From: Saccharothrix sp. NRRL B-16348
Lineage (GTDB): Bacteria; Actinomycetota; Actinomycetes; Mycobacteriales; Pseudonocardiaceae
Length of the DNA: 64,000 nt
Assembly (NCBI RefSeq): GCF_001280085.1
Contig: NZ_LGED01000125.1
Coordinates: 124,001-188,000, forward strand
Reading direction: 5' to 3'
A program made the position numbers and the translations under genes. Below, piece by piece: positions 48,325 through 56,809 of this stretch. The notes under the pieces were generated by a model. That model searched no databases. It worked only from the letters and a program-made list of their open reading frames with translations, and had not been told where the DNA came from. How positions within the stretch are numbered: position 1 is the first letter of the stretch; every line of letters begins with the position of its first letter.

Positions 48325-49107
48325 TCAGGTGGTGGCGGAGTTCAGCAGGGGGAGGTAGCCCTGGCTGTAGCCCGTCGCGTTGGGGTGGAACGACTCCGCC
48401 AGGCGGAACAGGGAGAACTGGTTGATCCACGGCGAGCCGCCGCACGCGCCGTGGCCCGCGAAGTGGGCGCGGGCGTCGACGTAGCGGACGCCGGCCGCCG
48501 CGGCCCGGGCCGAGATCACGGTGTGCAGGTCGTCGGCGCCCCGGTTGAGCGCCGCACGCTTGGTCGCGCTCATGCACGTGCCGTTCGGCTCCACCAGCCG
48601 CGGATAGCCCAGCACGACCACGGTCGCGTTCGGGGCGCGGTTGCGGATCGTCGCGTACGTGGCGTCGAGCCGCCCCGGCAACGTGGTGCGCGCGGTTTCG
48701 ATGCCGGCGTTCACGGCGTTGACGCAGCTCGTGTCGCTGCCCGTGACGCAGGTGATCATGGTGTTGGCGAACCCGACGTCGTTGCCGCCGATGGTGATCG
48801 AGACCAGGTCGGTGCCCGCGTCGAGCGAGGCGAACTGGTCGGTCATGCTTCTCGTGGTGGCCCCGCCGCAGGCGGCGTACTTGAACGACGACACCTCGTG
48901 CGTGTTCGCCCACAGCTGCGCGTACCCGCGCGCACTGCGGTAGCACGAGCCGCTGAGGTACGGCGGCGCGCCCGTGCCGGAGGAGTACGAGTCGCCGAGG
49001 GCGACGTAGTCGACCGGGGCGGCGGCCCGCGCCGCGGTCGAGGTGAGCATGACGGCCAGGGCGGCGGGCAGCACCGCGCACACGACCCTGAGAAGACGTC
49101 CGCGCAC
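48325..49107 (-). CDS. Secreted SGNH/GDSL esterase
   Basis: A 260-residue exported hydrolase. A signal peptide spans about 1-28 (ending ARAA). The SGNH blocks are GDSYSSG (nucleophile serine), the GGATT oxyanion region, GGNDVGF and the C-terminal SFHPNATGY histidine. Six cysteines are placed as in the Streptomyces scabies esterase, suggesting three disulfides. These enzymes cleave ester bonds in lipids, suberin-like polymers or acetylated sugars. GTG at 49107 has GAAGGA about six bases upstream. It is divergent from a TetR gene. Confidence 0.93.
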   Translation of the reverse strand: MRGRLLRVVCAVLPAALAVMLTSTAARAAAPVDYVALGDSYSSGTGAPPYLSGSCYRSARGYAQLWANTHEVSSFKYAACGGATTRSMTDQFASLDAGTDLVSITIGGNDVGFANTMITCVTGSDTSCVNAVNAGIETARTTLPGRLDATYATIRNRAPNATVVVLGYPRLVEPNGTCMSATKRAALNRGADDLHTVISARAAAAGVRYVDARAHFAGHGACGGSPWINQFSLFRLAESFHPNATGYSQGYLPLLNSATT

Positions 49108-49201
49108 GTCCAGTCCTTCCTCGAAGAATCACCTGCGTGAAGGCGGCAGGTCGCCGACGTTACGAAGGCGTTCCGAGGGATCACAGTCGGTGCTATTCTC
49201 A

Positions 49202-49215
49202 TTACCTGCGAGTAA
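49202..49215. promoter_or_regulatory. Candidate TetR operator
   Basis: TTAC-CTGCGA-GTAA, extendable by one pair on each side only partly, lies 27 bases before the TetR start, in the divergent region shared with the esterase. Autoregulation is the natural guess. Arms are short, so chance is possible. Confidence 0.35.
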
Positions 49216-49242
49216 CCTGGACTGCTTCGTCGGGGTGCCGCC

Positions 49243-49803
49243 ATGACCGTTCCGCGCCGCAGCGACGCCCTGAGGAACCGGGCGTCGATCATCCGCGCGG
49301 CCGAGGAGCTCGTGGTCGGCGGCACGACACCGTCACCGGCGCGGATCGCCCGCCTGACGGGCCTCGGCCAGGCGACGGTGTACCGGCACTTCCCCGACCG
49401 CCGCACGTTGCTGCTCACGCTGGCGCGCAACCACTTGGGGCTGCTGGTGGCGGCGGCCGAGCGCAACGCCGACAACCCGGCCGCGTTCCGCCCGCTGCTC
49501 CAGGCGGTGATGGCCTACCAGGTGTCGATGCGCCCGCTGGTGGACGAGCTGCGCCGGTTCCCCGAGCCCGACCGGCGCGGCCACGTGCGTCGACTGCTGG
49601 ACGCGCTGCGCGGACCGTTCGACCGCTCTCGGGCGGCGGGCCACCTGCGCCACGGCATCGTGCTGGACGACGTAGTGGTCGTGCTGACCATGCTCCAGGC
49701 GGCCGTCGAGCGGACACCCGACCCGCACCGCGCGATCCCCGTGCTGCTGAACGGTCTGTTCCTCCCGGAACCCGATCGGACGGCCGGATCGGTGCACGGC
49801 TGA
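49243..49803 (+). CDS. TetR family transcriptional regulator
   Basis: A 186-residue regulator with N-terminal helix-turn-helix (RNRASIIRAAEEL, ARIARLTGLGQATVYRHFPDRRTLL, residues 10-60) and an all-helical ligand domain of about 120 residues. ATG at 49243. It is divergent from the SGNH esterase and 70 bases upstream of a two-component operon; which of these it controls is open. Confidence 0.9.
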   Translation: MTVPRRSDALRNRASIIRAAEELVVGGTTPSPARIARLTGLGQATVYRHFPDRRTLLLTLARNHLGLLVAAAERNADNPAAFRPLLQAVMAYQVSMRPLVDELRRFPEPDRRGHVRRLLDALRGPFDRSRAAGHLRHGIVLDDVVVVLTMLQAAVERTPDPHRAIPVLLNGLFLPEPDRTAGSVHG

Positions 49804-49872
49804 CACGGCTTGGCGCGCGGTGGGGCCGGGGGAGCGGTGGACGGCGCGCCCGACCGCGTTACGGTGCGCGCC

Positions 49873-50553
49873 ATGGTCTCGGTGCTGCTCGTCGAGGACG
49901 ATCCGGTGGTGCGGTCGGCGGTGAGCCGGGCGTTGACCGGGCTCGGGCACGCGGTGCTGCCCGTCGGCACGGCGTTGGAGGCGTTGCGCGAGATCACCGG
50001 CGGCGCGTTCGACCTGGTGGTGCTCGACCTCGGCCTGCCCGACATGGACGGCGCGGACGCCCTGCGGATGATGCGCGGCGTGTGCGACGTGCCGGTCATC
50101 GTCGCCACCGCCCGTGACGACGAGAGCGAGATCGTCCGCCTGCTCAACGCCGGCGCCGACGACTACCTGGTCAAGCCGTTCTCCAGCGAGCACCTCGCGG
50201 CCCGGCTCTCCGCCGTGCTCCGCCGCGCGCGCAAGGACGCCGCGCCCGCCACGTTCCGCGTCGGCCGCCTCACCGTCGACCTCGACCGCCGTGAAGCCCG
50301 CCTGGACGGCCGCGAGCTGAACCTCACCCGCAAGGAGTTCGACCTCCTCGCCTACCTCGCCGCCCGCGAGGGCAAGGTGGTGCCGCGCGCCGAACTCCTG
50401 GCCAACCTGTGGAACCTGCCCGGCAGGCACGACGACCAGACGTTGGACGTCCACCTGTCCTGGCTGCGCCGCAAGCTCGGCGAACGCGCCGCGCAACCCC
50501 GCTACCTGCACACCGTGCGCGGTGTCGGGTTCAAGCTCACGGCGGCCGAGTGA
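49873..50553 (+). CDS. OmpR/PhoB-type response regulator
   Basis: A 226-residue response regulator. The receiver domain has EDD at 8-10, phospho-acceptor Asp52 (VVLDLGLPD) and the conserved lysine in YLVKPFS. A winged-helix DNA-binding domain spans about 130-222 (LTRKEFDLLAYLA, HVLSWLRRKLG-like HLSWLRRKLG, HTVRGVGFKL). ATG at 49873 has no ribosome site and may be close to the transcription start. It overlaps the kinase start by four bases. Confidence 0.93.
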   Translation: MVSVLLVEDDPVVRSAVSRALTGLGHAVLPVGTALEALREITGGAFDLVVLDLGLPDMDGADALRMMRGVCDVPVIVATARDDESEIVRLLNAGADDYLVKPFSSEHLAARLSAVLRRARKDAAPATFRVGRLTVDLDRREARLDGRELNLTRKEFDLLAYLAAREGKVVPRAELLANLWNLPGRHDDQTLDVHLSWLRRKLGERAAQPRYLHTVRGVGFKLTAAE

Positions 50554-51830
50554 GGAAGTCGCTCGCGCTCGTCTCGCTGGCCGTCACCTCGATGGTCGCG
50601 CTCGCGTTCCTGATCCCGCTCGCCCTCGTGGTGCGCCAGCTGGCCGAGGACCGCGCGCTCGTCGACGCCGAACGCCTCGCCGGCGCGCTCACCCCCGTCC
50701 TGGTGATCACCTCCGACCCGGCGTCCGTCGGCCAGGCGCTCACCGCCAGCGCCGGCCGGGTCGCCGTGCACCTGGCGGACGGCGAGGTCGTCGGCGTGCC
50801 CGTGGCGACCGACCAGCAGATCCGCACCGCCCGGGAGCAGGGCCTGGCGTCCACGGAGCCGATACCGGCCGGGCTCGTGCACCTGCAACCCGTGCTGCTG
50901 GGCGAGGGCCGGGTGGCCGTGGTCGAGGCGTTCGTGCCGCGCGCCGAGCTGTCCCGCGGCGTCGAGCAGGCGTGGCTCGCGCTCAGCGGTGTCGCCGTCG
51001 TCCTCGTGCTCGGCTCCGTGCTGGTCGCCGACCGCCTCGGCGCACGGGTCGTGAAAGCCGCCGCCGCCCTCGCCGAAGGCGCCCGCAAAATGGGTCAGGG
51101 CGATCTCACCACCAGGGTCACGCCGAGTGATCCGCCGGAATTGCTCGACGCGGCCGCCGCGTTCAACCGGATGGCCGATCGGATCGGCCAACTGGTCGCC
51201 AACGAACGCGAAATCCTGGCCGACCTCTCCCACCGTTTGCGCACCCCGCTCACCGCGTTGCGGCTCGATTCCGAAACCCTCGGCCAGGACCCCGGCGCCA
51301 ACCGCGTCCGGCAAGCCGTGCACGCGCTCGAACGCGAGGTCAACGAACTCATCCGGGCCGCCCGCCGCGAGCTGGACGACCCCGACGGCGGCCGGTGCGA
51401 CGCGGCCCAGGTCGTGCACGACCGCCTGGTGTTCTGGTCGGCCCTGGCCGACGACCAGCAGCGGCTGTGGAACCTGCGCGGCACCGAGCGCCGGGCGTTC
51501 GTCCCGCTCACCCGCAGTGACCTCGCCGCCGCGATGGACGCCGTGCTCGGCAACGTCTTCCGGCACACCCCGGAGGGCGTCGGGTTCGTCGTCGCACTGT
51601 TCCACCAGCACGAACGCGTGGTCATCGTGATCGAGGACGCCGGGCCGGGCATCGACGACCTGGCGGCGGCGTTGCGGCGGGGCAGCAGCGGCGCGGGCTC
51701 CACCGGCCTCGGCCTCGACATCGCCCGCCGGGCGGCGGAGTCCACCGGCGGCTCGCTGGTCGTCGACCGCGGACCGCTCGGCGGCACGCGGGTCCAGCTC
51801 CGGCTGGGCCGCGCGGAAGAGCCAGTCTGA
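50550..51830 (+). CDS. Sensor histidine kinase, HAMP/HisKA type
   Basis: A 426-residue kinase: membrane helix at about 5-28, external sensor of about 110 residues, second helix at about 142-163, HAMP linker, HisKA dimerisation domain with the phospho-histidine in LSHRLRTPL, then the ATPase domain (GNVFRHT N box, EDAGPGI, GSTGLGLDIARR). It starts with GTG overlapping the response regulator stop (GTGA). The overall design resembles actinobacterial kinases that sense envelope stress. The signal is unknown. Confidence 0.92.
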   Translation: MRKSLALVSLAVTSMVALAFLIPLALVVRQLAEDRALVDAERLAGALTPVLVITSDPASVGQALTASAGRVAVHLADGEVVGVPVATDQQIRTAREQGLASTEPIPAGLVHLQPVLLGEGRVAVVEAFVPRAELSRGVEQAWLALSGVAVVLVLGSVLVADRLGARVVKAAAALAEGARKMGQGDLTTRVTPSDPPELLDAAAAFNRMADRIGQLVANEREILADLSHRLRTPLTALRLDSETLGQDPGANRVRQAVHALEREVNELIRAARRELDDPDGGRCDAAQVVHDRLVFWSALADDQQRLWNLRGTERRAFVPLTRSDLAAAMDAVLGNVFRHTPEGVGFVVALFHQHERVVIVIEDAGPGIDDLAAALRRGSSGAGSTGLGLDIARRAAESTGGSLVVDRGPLGGTRVQLRLGRAEEPV

Positions 51831-51889
51831 CCCCTGATCCCTTTTCCGCACCTGATGCGACCTTTAAATGTTCCTTAAATAATCCGTTG

Positions 51890-51917
51890 TTGACAGTTCC
51901 GCATTCCTGGATAAAGT
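51890..51917 (+). promoter_or_regulatory. Sigma-70-type promoter candidate
   Basis: TTGACA (51890-51895), a 16-base spacer and TAAAGT (51912-51917) in an unusually AT-rich stretch, reading toward the CAP-domain lipoprotein gene about 155 bases away. It is the best consensus-like promoter noticed in the window. Confidence 0.5.
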
Positions 51918-52073
51918 TATTCACGGAATTGAGGTCGTCCGCGGCGCTCCCACCCTTGCCCGGCCCACTCGGTTCCCACTTCGGTGCGGCGGCCGCGTGC
52001 GCTTACCCTGCGAAGAAGCGCACCCGCGGTCGCCGCGCCCGAATGCCACCGAATGCAGATTGAGGTTTTCCGC

Positions 52074-52769
52074 GTGTCGCGCAAGAGCAGTGTGCTGCCG
52101 GTCGCCGTCGTCCTCGCCGGGCTGGCCCTGGCCGGGTGCGAGCACCCGGACGGGATGGCGCTCGTCGCGGCCAGCGCCAGCGCCACGATCCGCACCACGC
52201 CGCAACCGGGCGCGGCGTCGACCACCGCGACCACGACGGCGGACACCACGCCGTCCGCGCCCGCCACCACGACGCCCGAGCAGCCGCCGGCCACCACCAC
52301 GACGACGGCCACGACCACCGTCGAGCCGCCGAAGCAGGCACAGGTCCCGGTCGAGCCACCCGCGCCCGTCGCGCCGACCAGGACCGAGGTCGAGGTGGCC
52401 GAGGCCAAGGTGGTCGAGCTGACCAACGGCGAACGTGCCGCGCACGGCTGCCCCGCGCTGGCCGCCGACGACCGGCTCGCCACCGCCGCCCGCGCGCACA
52501 GCGCCGACATGGCCGCCCAGAACTACTTCGACCACGTGTCCAAGGACGGCCGCAGCTTCGTCGACCGGGTCAAGGCCGCCGGCTACCCCGCGCCCGGCGC
52601 GGAGAACATCGCCGCCGGCCAACGCACCGCCGAGGCGGTGGTCAAGGGCTGGATGGACTCGCCGGGCCACCGCGCCAACATCCTCAACTGCAAGCTCAAG
52701 ACGTTGGGCGTCGGCATGGCCCGCGGCGGTTCCTACGGCATCTACTGGACTCAGAACTTCGGCTGGTGA
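52074..52769 (+). CDS. CAP-domain lipoprotein (SCP/PR-1 family)
   Basis: A 231-residue lipoprotein. The N-terminus has a hydrophobic segment and lipobox LALAGC, then a Thr/Ala/Pro-rich spacer of about 75 residues and a CAP domain (about 105-231) with VVELTNGERAAHGCPAL, HSADMAAQNYFDHVS, GENIAAG and WMDSPGHRANILN. Bacterial CAP domains are small surface or secreted proteins with poorly defined roles, some binding sterols or acting as proteases. GTG at 52074 has GAGG eight bases upstream. Its end overlaps the convergent Lrp-type gene by 19 bases. Confidence 0.88.
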   Translation: MSRKSSVLPVAVVLAGLALAGCEHPDGMALVAASASATIRTTPQPGAASTTATTTADTTPSAPATTTPEQPPATTTTTATTTVEPPKQAQVPVEPPAPVAPTRTEVEVAEAKVVELTNGERAAHGCPALAADDRLATAARAHSADMAAQNYFDHVSKDGRSFVDRVKAAGYPAPGAENIAAGQRTAEAVVKGWMDSPGHRANILNCKLKTLGVGMARGGSYGIYWTQNFGW

Positions 52770-53233
52770 CCGTCACCGCCGGCGGGTAGCTCGTCCAGGA
52801 TGAGCACGGTGTGGCTGGACGTCACGTCCGGCATCGTCTGCAACCGCGACAGCACCAGGTCGCGCAGACTGTGCGCGTCCGGCGCGCGCACCAGCAGCAC
52901 CAGGTCGTAGTCACCGGACACCAGCGCGCCGTGCCACACCTCGGGGATCTCCATCACCCGCCGCCGCACCGCTTTCCACGAGTGCTGGCTGATCTTGAGG
53001 TAGACGTAGGCGGAGATGCCGAAGCCGTAGCGCTCCGGGTCGACCACCGCCGAGTACCCGGTGACGACACCGTCCCGGTGCAGCCGCTCCACCCGCGAGT
53101 ACGCGCTCGCCCGCGAGATGTGCAGCTTCTCCGCCAACGCCCGCATCGACACCCGCCCGTCCGCGCGCAGCTCCTCCACGATGCGCCGGTCGAGCTCGTC
53201 GAGCGGTGCCGAATGTCCAGTCCGGGCCGTCAT
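52751..53233 (-). CDS. Lrp/AsnC family regulator of the BCKDH operon
   Basis: A 160-residue Lrp-type protein: an N-terminal helix-turn-helix (LDELDRRIVEELRADGRVSMRALAEKLHISRASAYSRV region, residues 11-45) and a C-terminal RAM ligand-binding domain. It is divergent from the branched-chain 2-oxoacid dehydrogenase operon, so it most likely adjusts that operon to branched-chain amino acid supply, as BkdR does in other bacteria. ATG at 53233. Its 3' end overlaps the CAP lipoprotein gene. Confidence 0.9.
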   Translation of the reverse strand: MTARTGHSAPLDELDRRIVEELRADGRVSMRALAEKLHISRASAYSRVERLHRDGVVTGYSAVVDPERYGFGISAYVYLKISQHSWKAVRRRVMEIPEVWHGALVSGDYDLVLLVRAPDAHSLRDLVLSRLQTMPDVTSSHTVLILDELPAGGDGHQPKF

Positions 53234-53354
53234 GTGGCCGACCATAACCCGCCTGCGCGGCCATTCGTCCGGATTCCGGGTCCGGACCTGGAACATTGGC
53301 CGGTGTGAGCTGGACCATGCCCACCATCTCGCCCCTTGAGACACCGGAGGAGCC

Positions 53355-54428
53355 ATGGCCCGCACCCGCGCGCCCGAGCGGACGTTGCTGCCCGGCGACG
53401 AACCGCTGTCGCTGCTGCGCAAGGACGGCACGCCGGTCGACGACTCGCCGCTGTCCATGCCCGACGACGACGTGCTGGTCGAGCTGCACCGCCGGATGGT
53501 CGTCGGCAGGCGCTTCGACACCCAGGCCACCGCCCTGACCAAGCAGGGCAGGCTCGCGGTCTACCCGTCGTCACGCGGTCAGGAGGCGTGCGAGGTCGGC
53601 GCGGTGCTCGCGCTGCGGCCCACCGACTGGCTGTTCCCGACCTACCGCGACTCCGTCGCCCTCGTCACCCGCGGCGTCGACCCGGCCGAGACGCTGACCC
53701 TGCTGCAAGGCGGCTGGCACCTCGGCTACGACCCGTACGAGCACCGCGTCGGCCCCCAGTGCACGCCGCTGGCGACCAACACGCTGCACGCCGTCGGCTT
53801 CGCGCACGCGGCCCGGCTCAAGGGCGAGGACACCGCCGCGCTCGTCATGCTCGGTGACGGCGCCACGTCCGAGGGCGACACGCACGAGGCGCTGAACTTC
53901 GCCGGCGTGTGGCGGGCCCCGGTGGTGTTCCTGGTGCAGAACAACGGTTACGCGATCAGCGTGCCCATGTCCAAGCAGAACGCCGCGCCGTCGTTGGCGC
54001 ACAAGGGCATCGGGTACGGCGTGCCGTCCGTGCTGGTCGACGGCAACGACGTGGCCGCCGTCCACGCGGTGGTGCGCGAGGCGCTGGAGTCGGGCGGGCC
54101 GACGTTGATCGAGGCGCTGACCTACCGGATCGAGGCGCACACCAACGCCGACGACGCCACCCGCTACCGCACGTCCGACGAGGTCGCCGCGTGGCTGGAC
54201 CGCGACCCGGTCGACCGGCTGGAGGCGTACCTGACGTCACGGGGGCTGCTGGACAACGCGCGGCGCGCGGCGGTGGCGGCCGAGGCCGAGGAGTTCGCGG
54301 CGTCCGTGCGGGCGAAGCTGAACGTCGACGTCGTGCCGTCGCCCGACGAGCTGTTCGAGCACGTCTACGCGACCACGCCCCGCCACCTGCGCGAGCAGGC
54401 GGCGGCGCTGCGGGAGGAACTGGCATGA
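53355..54428 (+). CDS. bkdA: Branched-chain 2-oxoacid dehydrogenase E1 alpha
   Basis: A 357-residue thiamine-diphosphate subunit. The TPP/Mg motif is GDGATSEGDTHEALNFAG...QNN, and the phosphorylation-loop-like region (YRIEAHTNADDATRYR) is conserved. With E1 beta it decarboxylates the 2-oxoacids of Val, Leu and Ile and passes the acyl group to lipoyl-E2. ATG at 53355 follows GGAGGAG. It overlaps E1 beta by four bases (ATGA). Pyruvate dehydrogenase activity cannot be excluded, but the divergent Lrp regulator and heterotetrameric E1 favour branched substrates. Confidence 0.92.
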   Translation: MARTRAPERTLLPGDEPLSLLRKDGTPVDDSPLSMPDDDVLVELHRRMVVGRRFDTQATALTKQGRLAVYPSSRGQEACEVGAVLALRPTDWLFPTYRDSVALVTRGVDPAETLTLLQGGWHLGYDPYEHRVGPQCTPLATNTLHAVGFAHAARLKGEDTAALVMLGDGATSEGDTHEALNFAGVWRAPVVFLVQNNGYAISVPMSKQNAAPSLAHKGIGYGVPSVLVDGNDVAAVHAVVREALESGGPTLIEALTYRIEAHTNADDATRYRTSDEVAAWLDRDPVDRLEAYLTSRGLLDNARRAAVAAEAEEFAASVRAKLNVDVVPSPDELFEHVYATTPRHLREQAAALREELA

Positions 54429-55444
54429 CCGCGGTGTCCGAGCAGGTCTCGATGGCCGGCGCGCTGAACCGGGCGTTGGGCGACGCGTTGGCCGACGACC
54501 CGACCGTGCTGGTGTTCGGCGAGGACGTCGGCGCGCTCGGCGGCGTGTTCAGGGTGACCGACGGGCTGGCGGCGCGGTTCGGCGAGCAGCGGGTGTTCGA
54601 CACGCCGCTGGCCGAGTCCGGCATCGTCGGCACGGCCATCGGCATGGCGATGAACGGGCTGCGGCCCGTGGTGGAGATGCAGTTCGACGCGTTCGCCTAC
54701 CCGGCGTTCGAGCAGATCACCAGCCACCTGGCCAAGCTGCGCAACCGCACGCGCGGCCGGGTGTCGTTGCCGGTGGTGATCCGGGTGCCCTACGGCGGCG
54801 GCATCGGCGGGGTCGAGCACCACTGCGACTCGTCGGAGGCCTACTACACGCACACTCCGGGCCTGCGGGTCGTCACGCCGGGCACGCCCGACGACGCCTA
54901 CCGGTTGCTGCGCGACTCGATCGCCTCGCCGGACCCGGTGATCTTCCTGGAGCCGAAGCGCCGGTACTGGGCCAAGGGCGCGCTGCCGTCACCGGCGGGG
55001 TCCGGGTCGATCGGGTTCGACCGGGCGTTGGTGCGGCGCGCCGGGCGGGACGTCACGCTGATCGCGTACGGGCCGATGGTGGCGACCGCGTTGGAGACGG
55101 CCGAGGCGGCGGCGGAGGAGGGCTGGGACGTCGAGGTCGTCGACCTGCGGTCGTTGTCGCCGTTCGACGACGAGACGGTGTGCGCCTCGGTGGTCAAGAC
55201 CGGGCGCGCGGTGGTCGTGCACGAGGCGTCCGGGTTCGGCGGGTACGGCGCGGAGGTCGTGGCGCGGGTGACCGAGCGGTGCTTCCACCACCTGCACGCG
55301 CCGGTGCTGCGGGTGACCGGGTTCGACATCCCGTACCCGCCGCCGAAGCTGGAGGAGCACCACCTGCCGGGCGTCGACCGCATCCTGGACGCGATCGCCC
55401 GGCTCCAGTGGGACGACGAGGTCGTGGGGAGCTACCGTGCCTGA
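54425..55444 (+). CDS. bkdB: Branched-chain 2-oxoacid dehydrogenase E1 beta
   Basis: A 339-residue E1 beta subunit that completes the TPP site. Recognisable parts are VFGEDVGALGGVFRVTDGL, FDTPLAESGIVGTAIGMA and the C-terminal transketolase domain (VVHEASGFGGYGAEV). It overlaps E1 alpha upstream (ATGA) and E2 downstream by eight bases, so all three are translated together. Confidence 0.93.
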   Translation: MTAVSEQVSMAGALNRALGDALADDPTVLVFGEDVGALGGVFRVTDGLAARFGEQRVFDTPLAESGIVGTAIGMAMNGLRPVVEMQFDAFAYPAFEQITSHLAKLRNRTRGRVSLPVVIRVPYGGGIGGVEHHCDSSEAYYTHTPGLRVVTPGTPDDAYRLLRDSIASPDPVIFLEPKRRYWAKGALPSPAGSGSIGFDRALVRRAGRDVTLIAYGPMVATALETAEAAAEEGWDVEVVDLRSLSPFDDETVCASVVKTGRAVVVHEASGFGGYGAEVVARVTERCFHHLHAPVLRVTGFDIPYPPPKLEEHHLPGVDRILDAIARLQWDDEVVGSYRA

Positions 55445-56711
55445 CTTCCGGCTGCCCGACCTGGGCGAGGGCCTGACCGAGGGCGAGATCGTCACCTGGC
55501 TGGTGTCGGTCGGCGACCGGGTGGCGATCGACCAGCCCGTGGTCGAGGTGGAGACGGCGAAGGCCGTGGTCGAGGTGCCGTGCCCGTACGAGGGCGTGGT
55601 GAGCGCGCGGTTCGGCGAGCCGGGCGAGCAGTTGGCCGTCGGCTCGGTGCTGCTGACGGTGGGCGAGCCGGAGCAGTCGGGCAGCGGCAACGTCCTGATC
55701 GGCTACGGCACCTCCGAAACACCGCGCCGCCGACGCCGCCCCCGTGAGTCCTACGTTCAGCACGCGAGTGTCCTACGTTCGGAACACCCGAGTTCAACAC
55801 TCGGAACACCCGACGCGACCGTGAACGCGGAAGGGGAGAGGACCGGGGCGGGGGAGAGCGCCGCGACCGTGAACCCGCCCGCGACCAGTCCCGCCGTGAT
55901 CTCCCCGCTCGTGCGGCAACTCGCGCGGGACAACGGCTTGGCGCTCGACCGGATCACCGGCACCGGGCCGGGCGGCGTCATCCGGCGTGCCGACGTGGAA
56001 CGCGAACTCGCCGCCCGCGTCACGCCCGACCCCGCTCCCGCCGCCGGCCGGCGCATCCCCCTGCGCGGACTGCGCGGCGCGGTCGCGGCGAAGCTGGCCA
56101 CCTCACGCCGGGAGATCCCCGAAGCGACCGTCTGGGTGGACGTCGACGCCACCGACTTCCTCGCCGCACGGGCCGCGATGCCGACGGTGTCCCTGCTCGC
56201 GCTGCTGGCCCGCTTCACCGTGCTGGGCCTGAAGAAGTTCCCCGAGCTGAACTCCCGGGTCGAGGGTGACGAGGTCGTCGTCCTCGACCAGGTGCACCTC
56301 GGGTTCGCCGCCCAGACCGACCGCGGCCTGGTCGTGCCGGTGGTGCGGGACGCCCAGTCCCTGACCACCGCCGAACTCGCGTCCGCCATCGCCGCGCACA
56401 CCGCGTCGGCGCGCGAGGGCAAGCTCACGCCCGCCGCGATGACCGGCGGCACGTTCACCGTCAACAACTACGGCGTGTTCGGCGTCGACGGCTCGGCCGC
56501 CATCATCAACCACCCGGAAGCCGCGATCCTCGGCCTCGGCCGCATCATCGACCGGCCGTGGGCGGTGGACGGGCAGCTCGCCGTGCGCAAGGTCGCCCAG
56601 CTGACGCTCGCCTTCGACCACCGGGTGTGCGACGGCGGCACGGCGGGCGGGTTCCTGCGGTTCGTCGCGGACTGCGTCGAGTCCCCGATCACCGCCTTGG
56701 CCGACCTCTAG
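55437..56711 (+). CDS. bkdC: Branched-chain 2-oxoacid dehydrogenase E2 (dihydrolipoamide acyltransferase)
   Basis: A 424-residue acyltransferase. One lipoyl domain (1-80) carries the lipoyl lysine Lys42 in ETAKA. A linker of about 70 residues leads to the peripheral subunit-binding domain (about 158-193, SPLVRQLARDNGL, GTGPGGVIRRADV) and the catalytic core, with the active His/Asp in FDHRVCDGG. The linker between residues about 103 and 125 (ESYVQHASVLRSE, SSTLGT) is encoded by a repeat element also found at 48.2 kb, in frame and without stops. No E3 gene follows, so lipoamide dehydrogenase must come from elsewhere. GTG at 55437. Confidence 0.93.
   Translation: MPDFRLPDLGEGLTEGEIVTWLVSVGDRVAIDQPVVEVETAKAVVEVPCPYEGVVSARFGEPGEQLAVGSVLLTVGEPEQSGSGNVLIGYGTSETPRRRRRPRESYVQHASVLRSEHPSSTLGTPDATVNAEGERTGAGESAATVNPPATSPAVISPLVRQLARDNGLALDRITGTGPGGVIRRADVERELAARVTPDPAPAAGRRIPLRGLRGAVAAKLATSRREIPEATVWVDVDATDFLAARAAMPTVSLLALLARFTVLGLKKFPELNSRVEGDEVVVLDQVHLGFAAQTDRGLVVPVVRDAQSLTTAELASAIAAHTASAREGKLTPAAMTGGTFTVNNYGVFGVDGSAAIINHPEAAILGLGRIIDRPWAVDGQLAVRKVAQLTLAFDHRVCDGGTAGGFLRFVADCVESPITALADL
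55743..55812 (+). repeat. Copy of the dispersed repeat inside the E2 linker
   Basis: The segment contains two GTCCTACGTTC cores (about 55748 and 55770). The 43 bases from 55768 align with 48223-48265 with only nine differences, including a shared CCCGAGTTCAAC. It lies wholly within the coding sequence for the inter-domain linker. Confidence 0.85.
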
Positions 56712-56764
56712 GCCGGATCGACGGACCGCTCCGCCGCCGACCCGGCCTGGAGGTGGAGCACCGC

Positions 56765-56802
56765 GGGGCTCCCCGCACCGTTGGCACGGTGTGGGGAGCC
56801 CC
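56765..56802. terminator. Bidirectional terminator after the BCKDH operon
   Basis: A 17-base stem with a single G-T pair (56765-56781 with 56786-56802) and a 4-base loop, between convergent E2 and ACAD-like genes. Confidence 0.8.
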
Positions 56803-56809
56803 GACGTGC

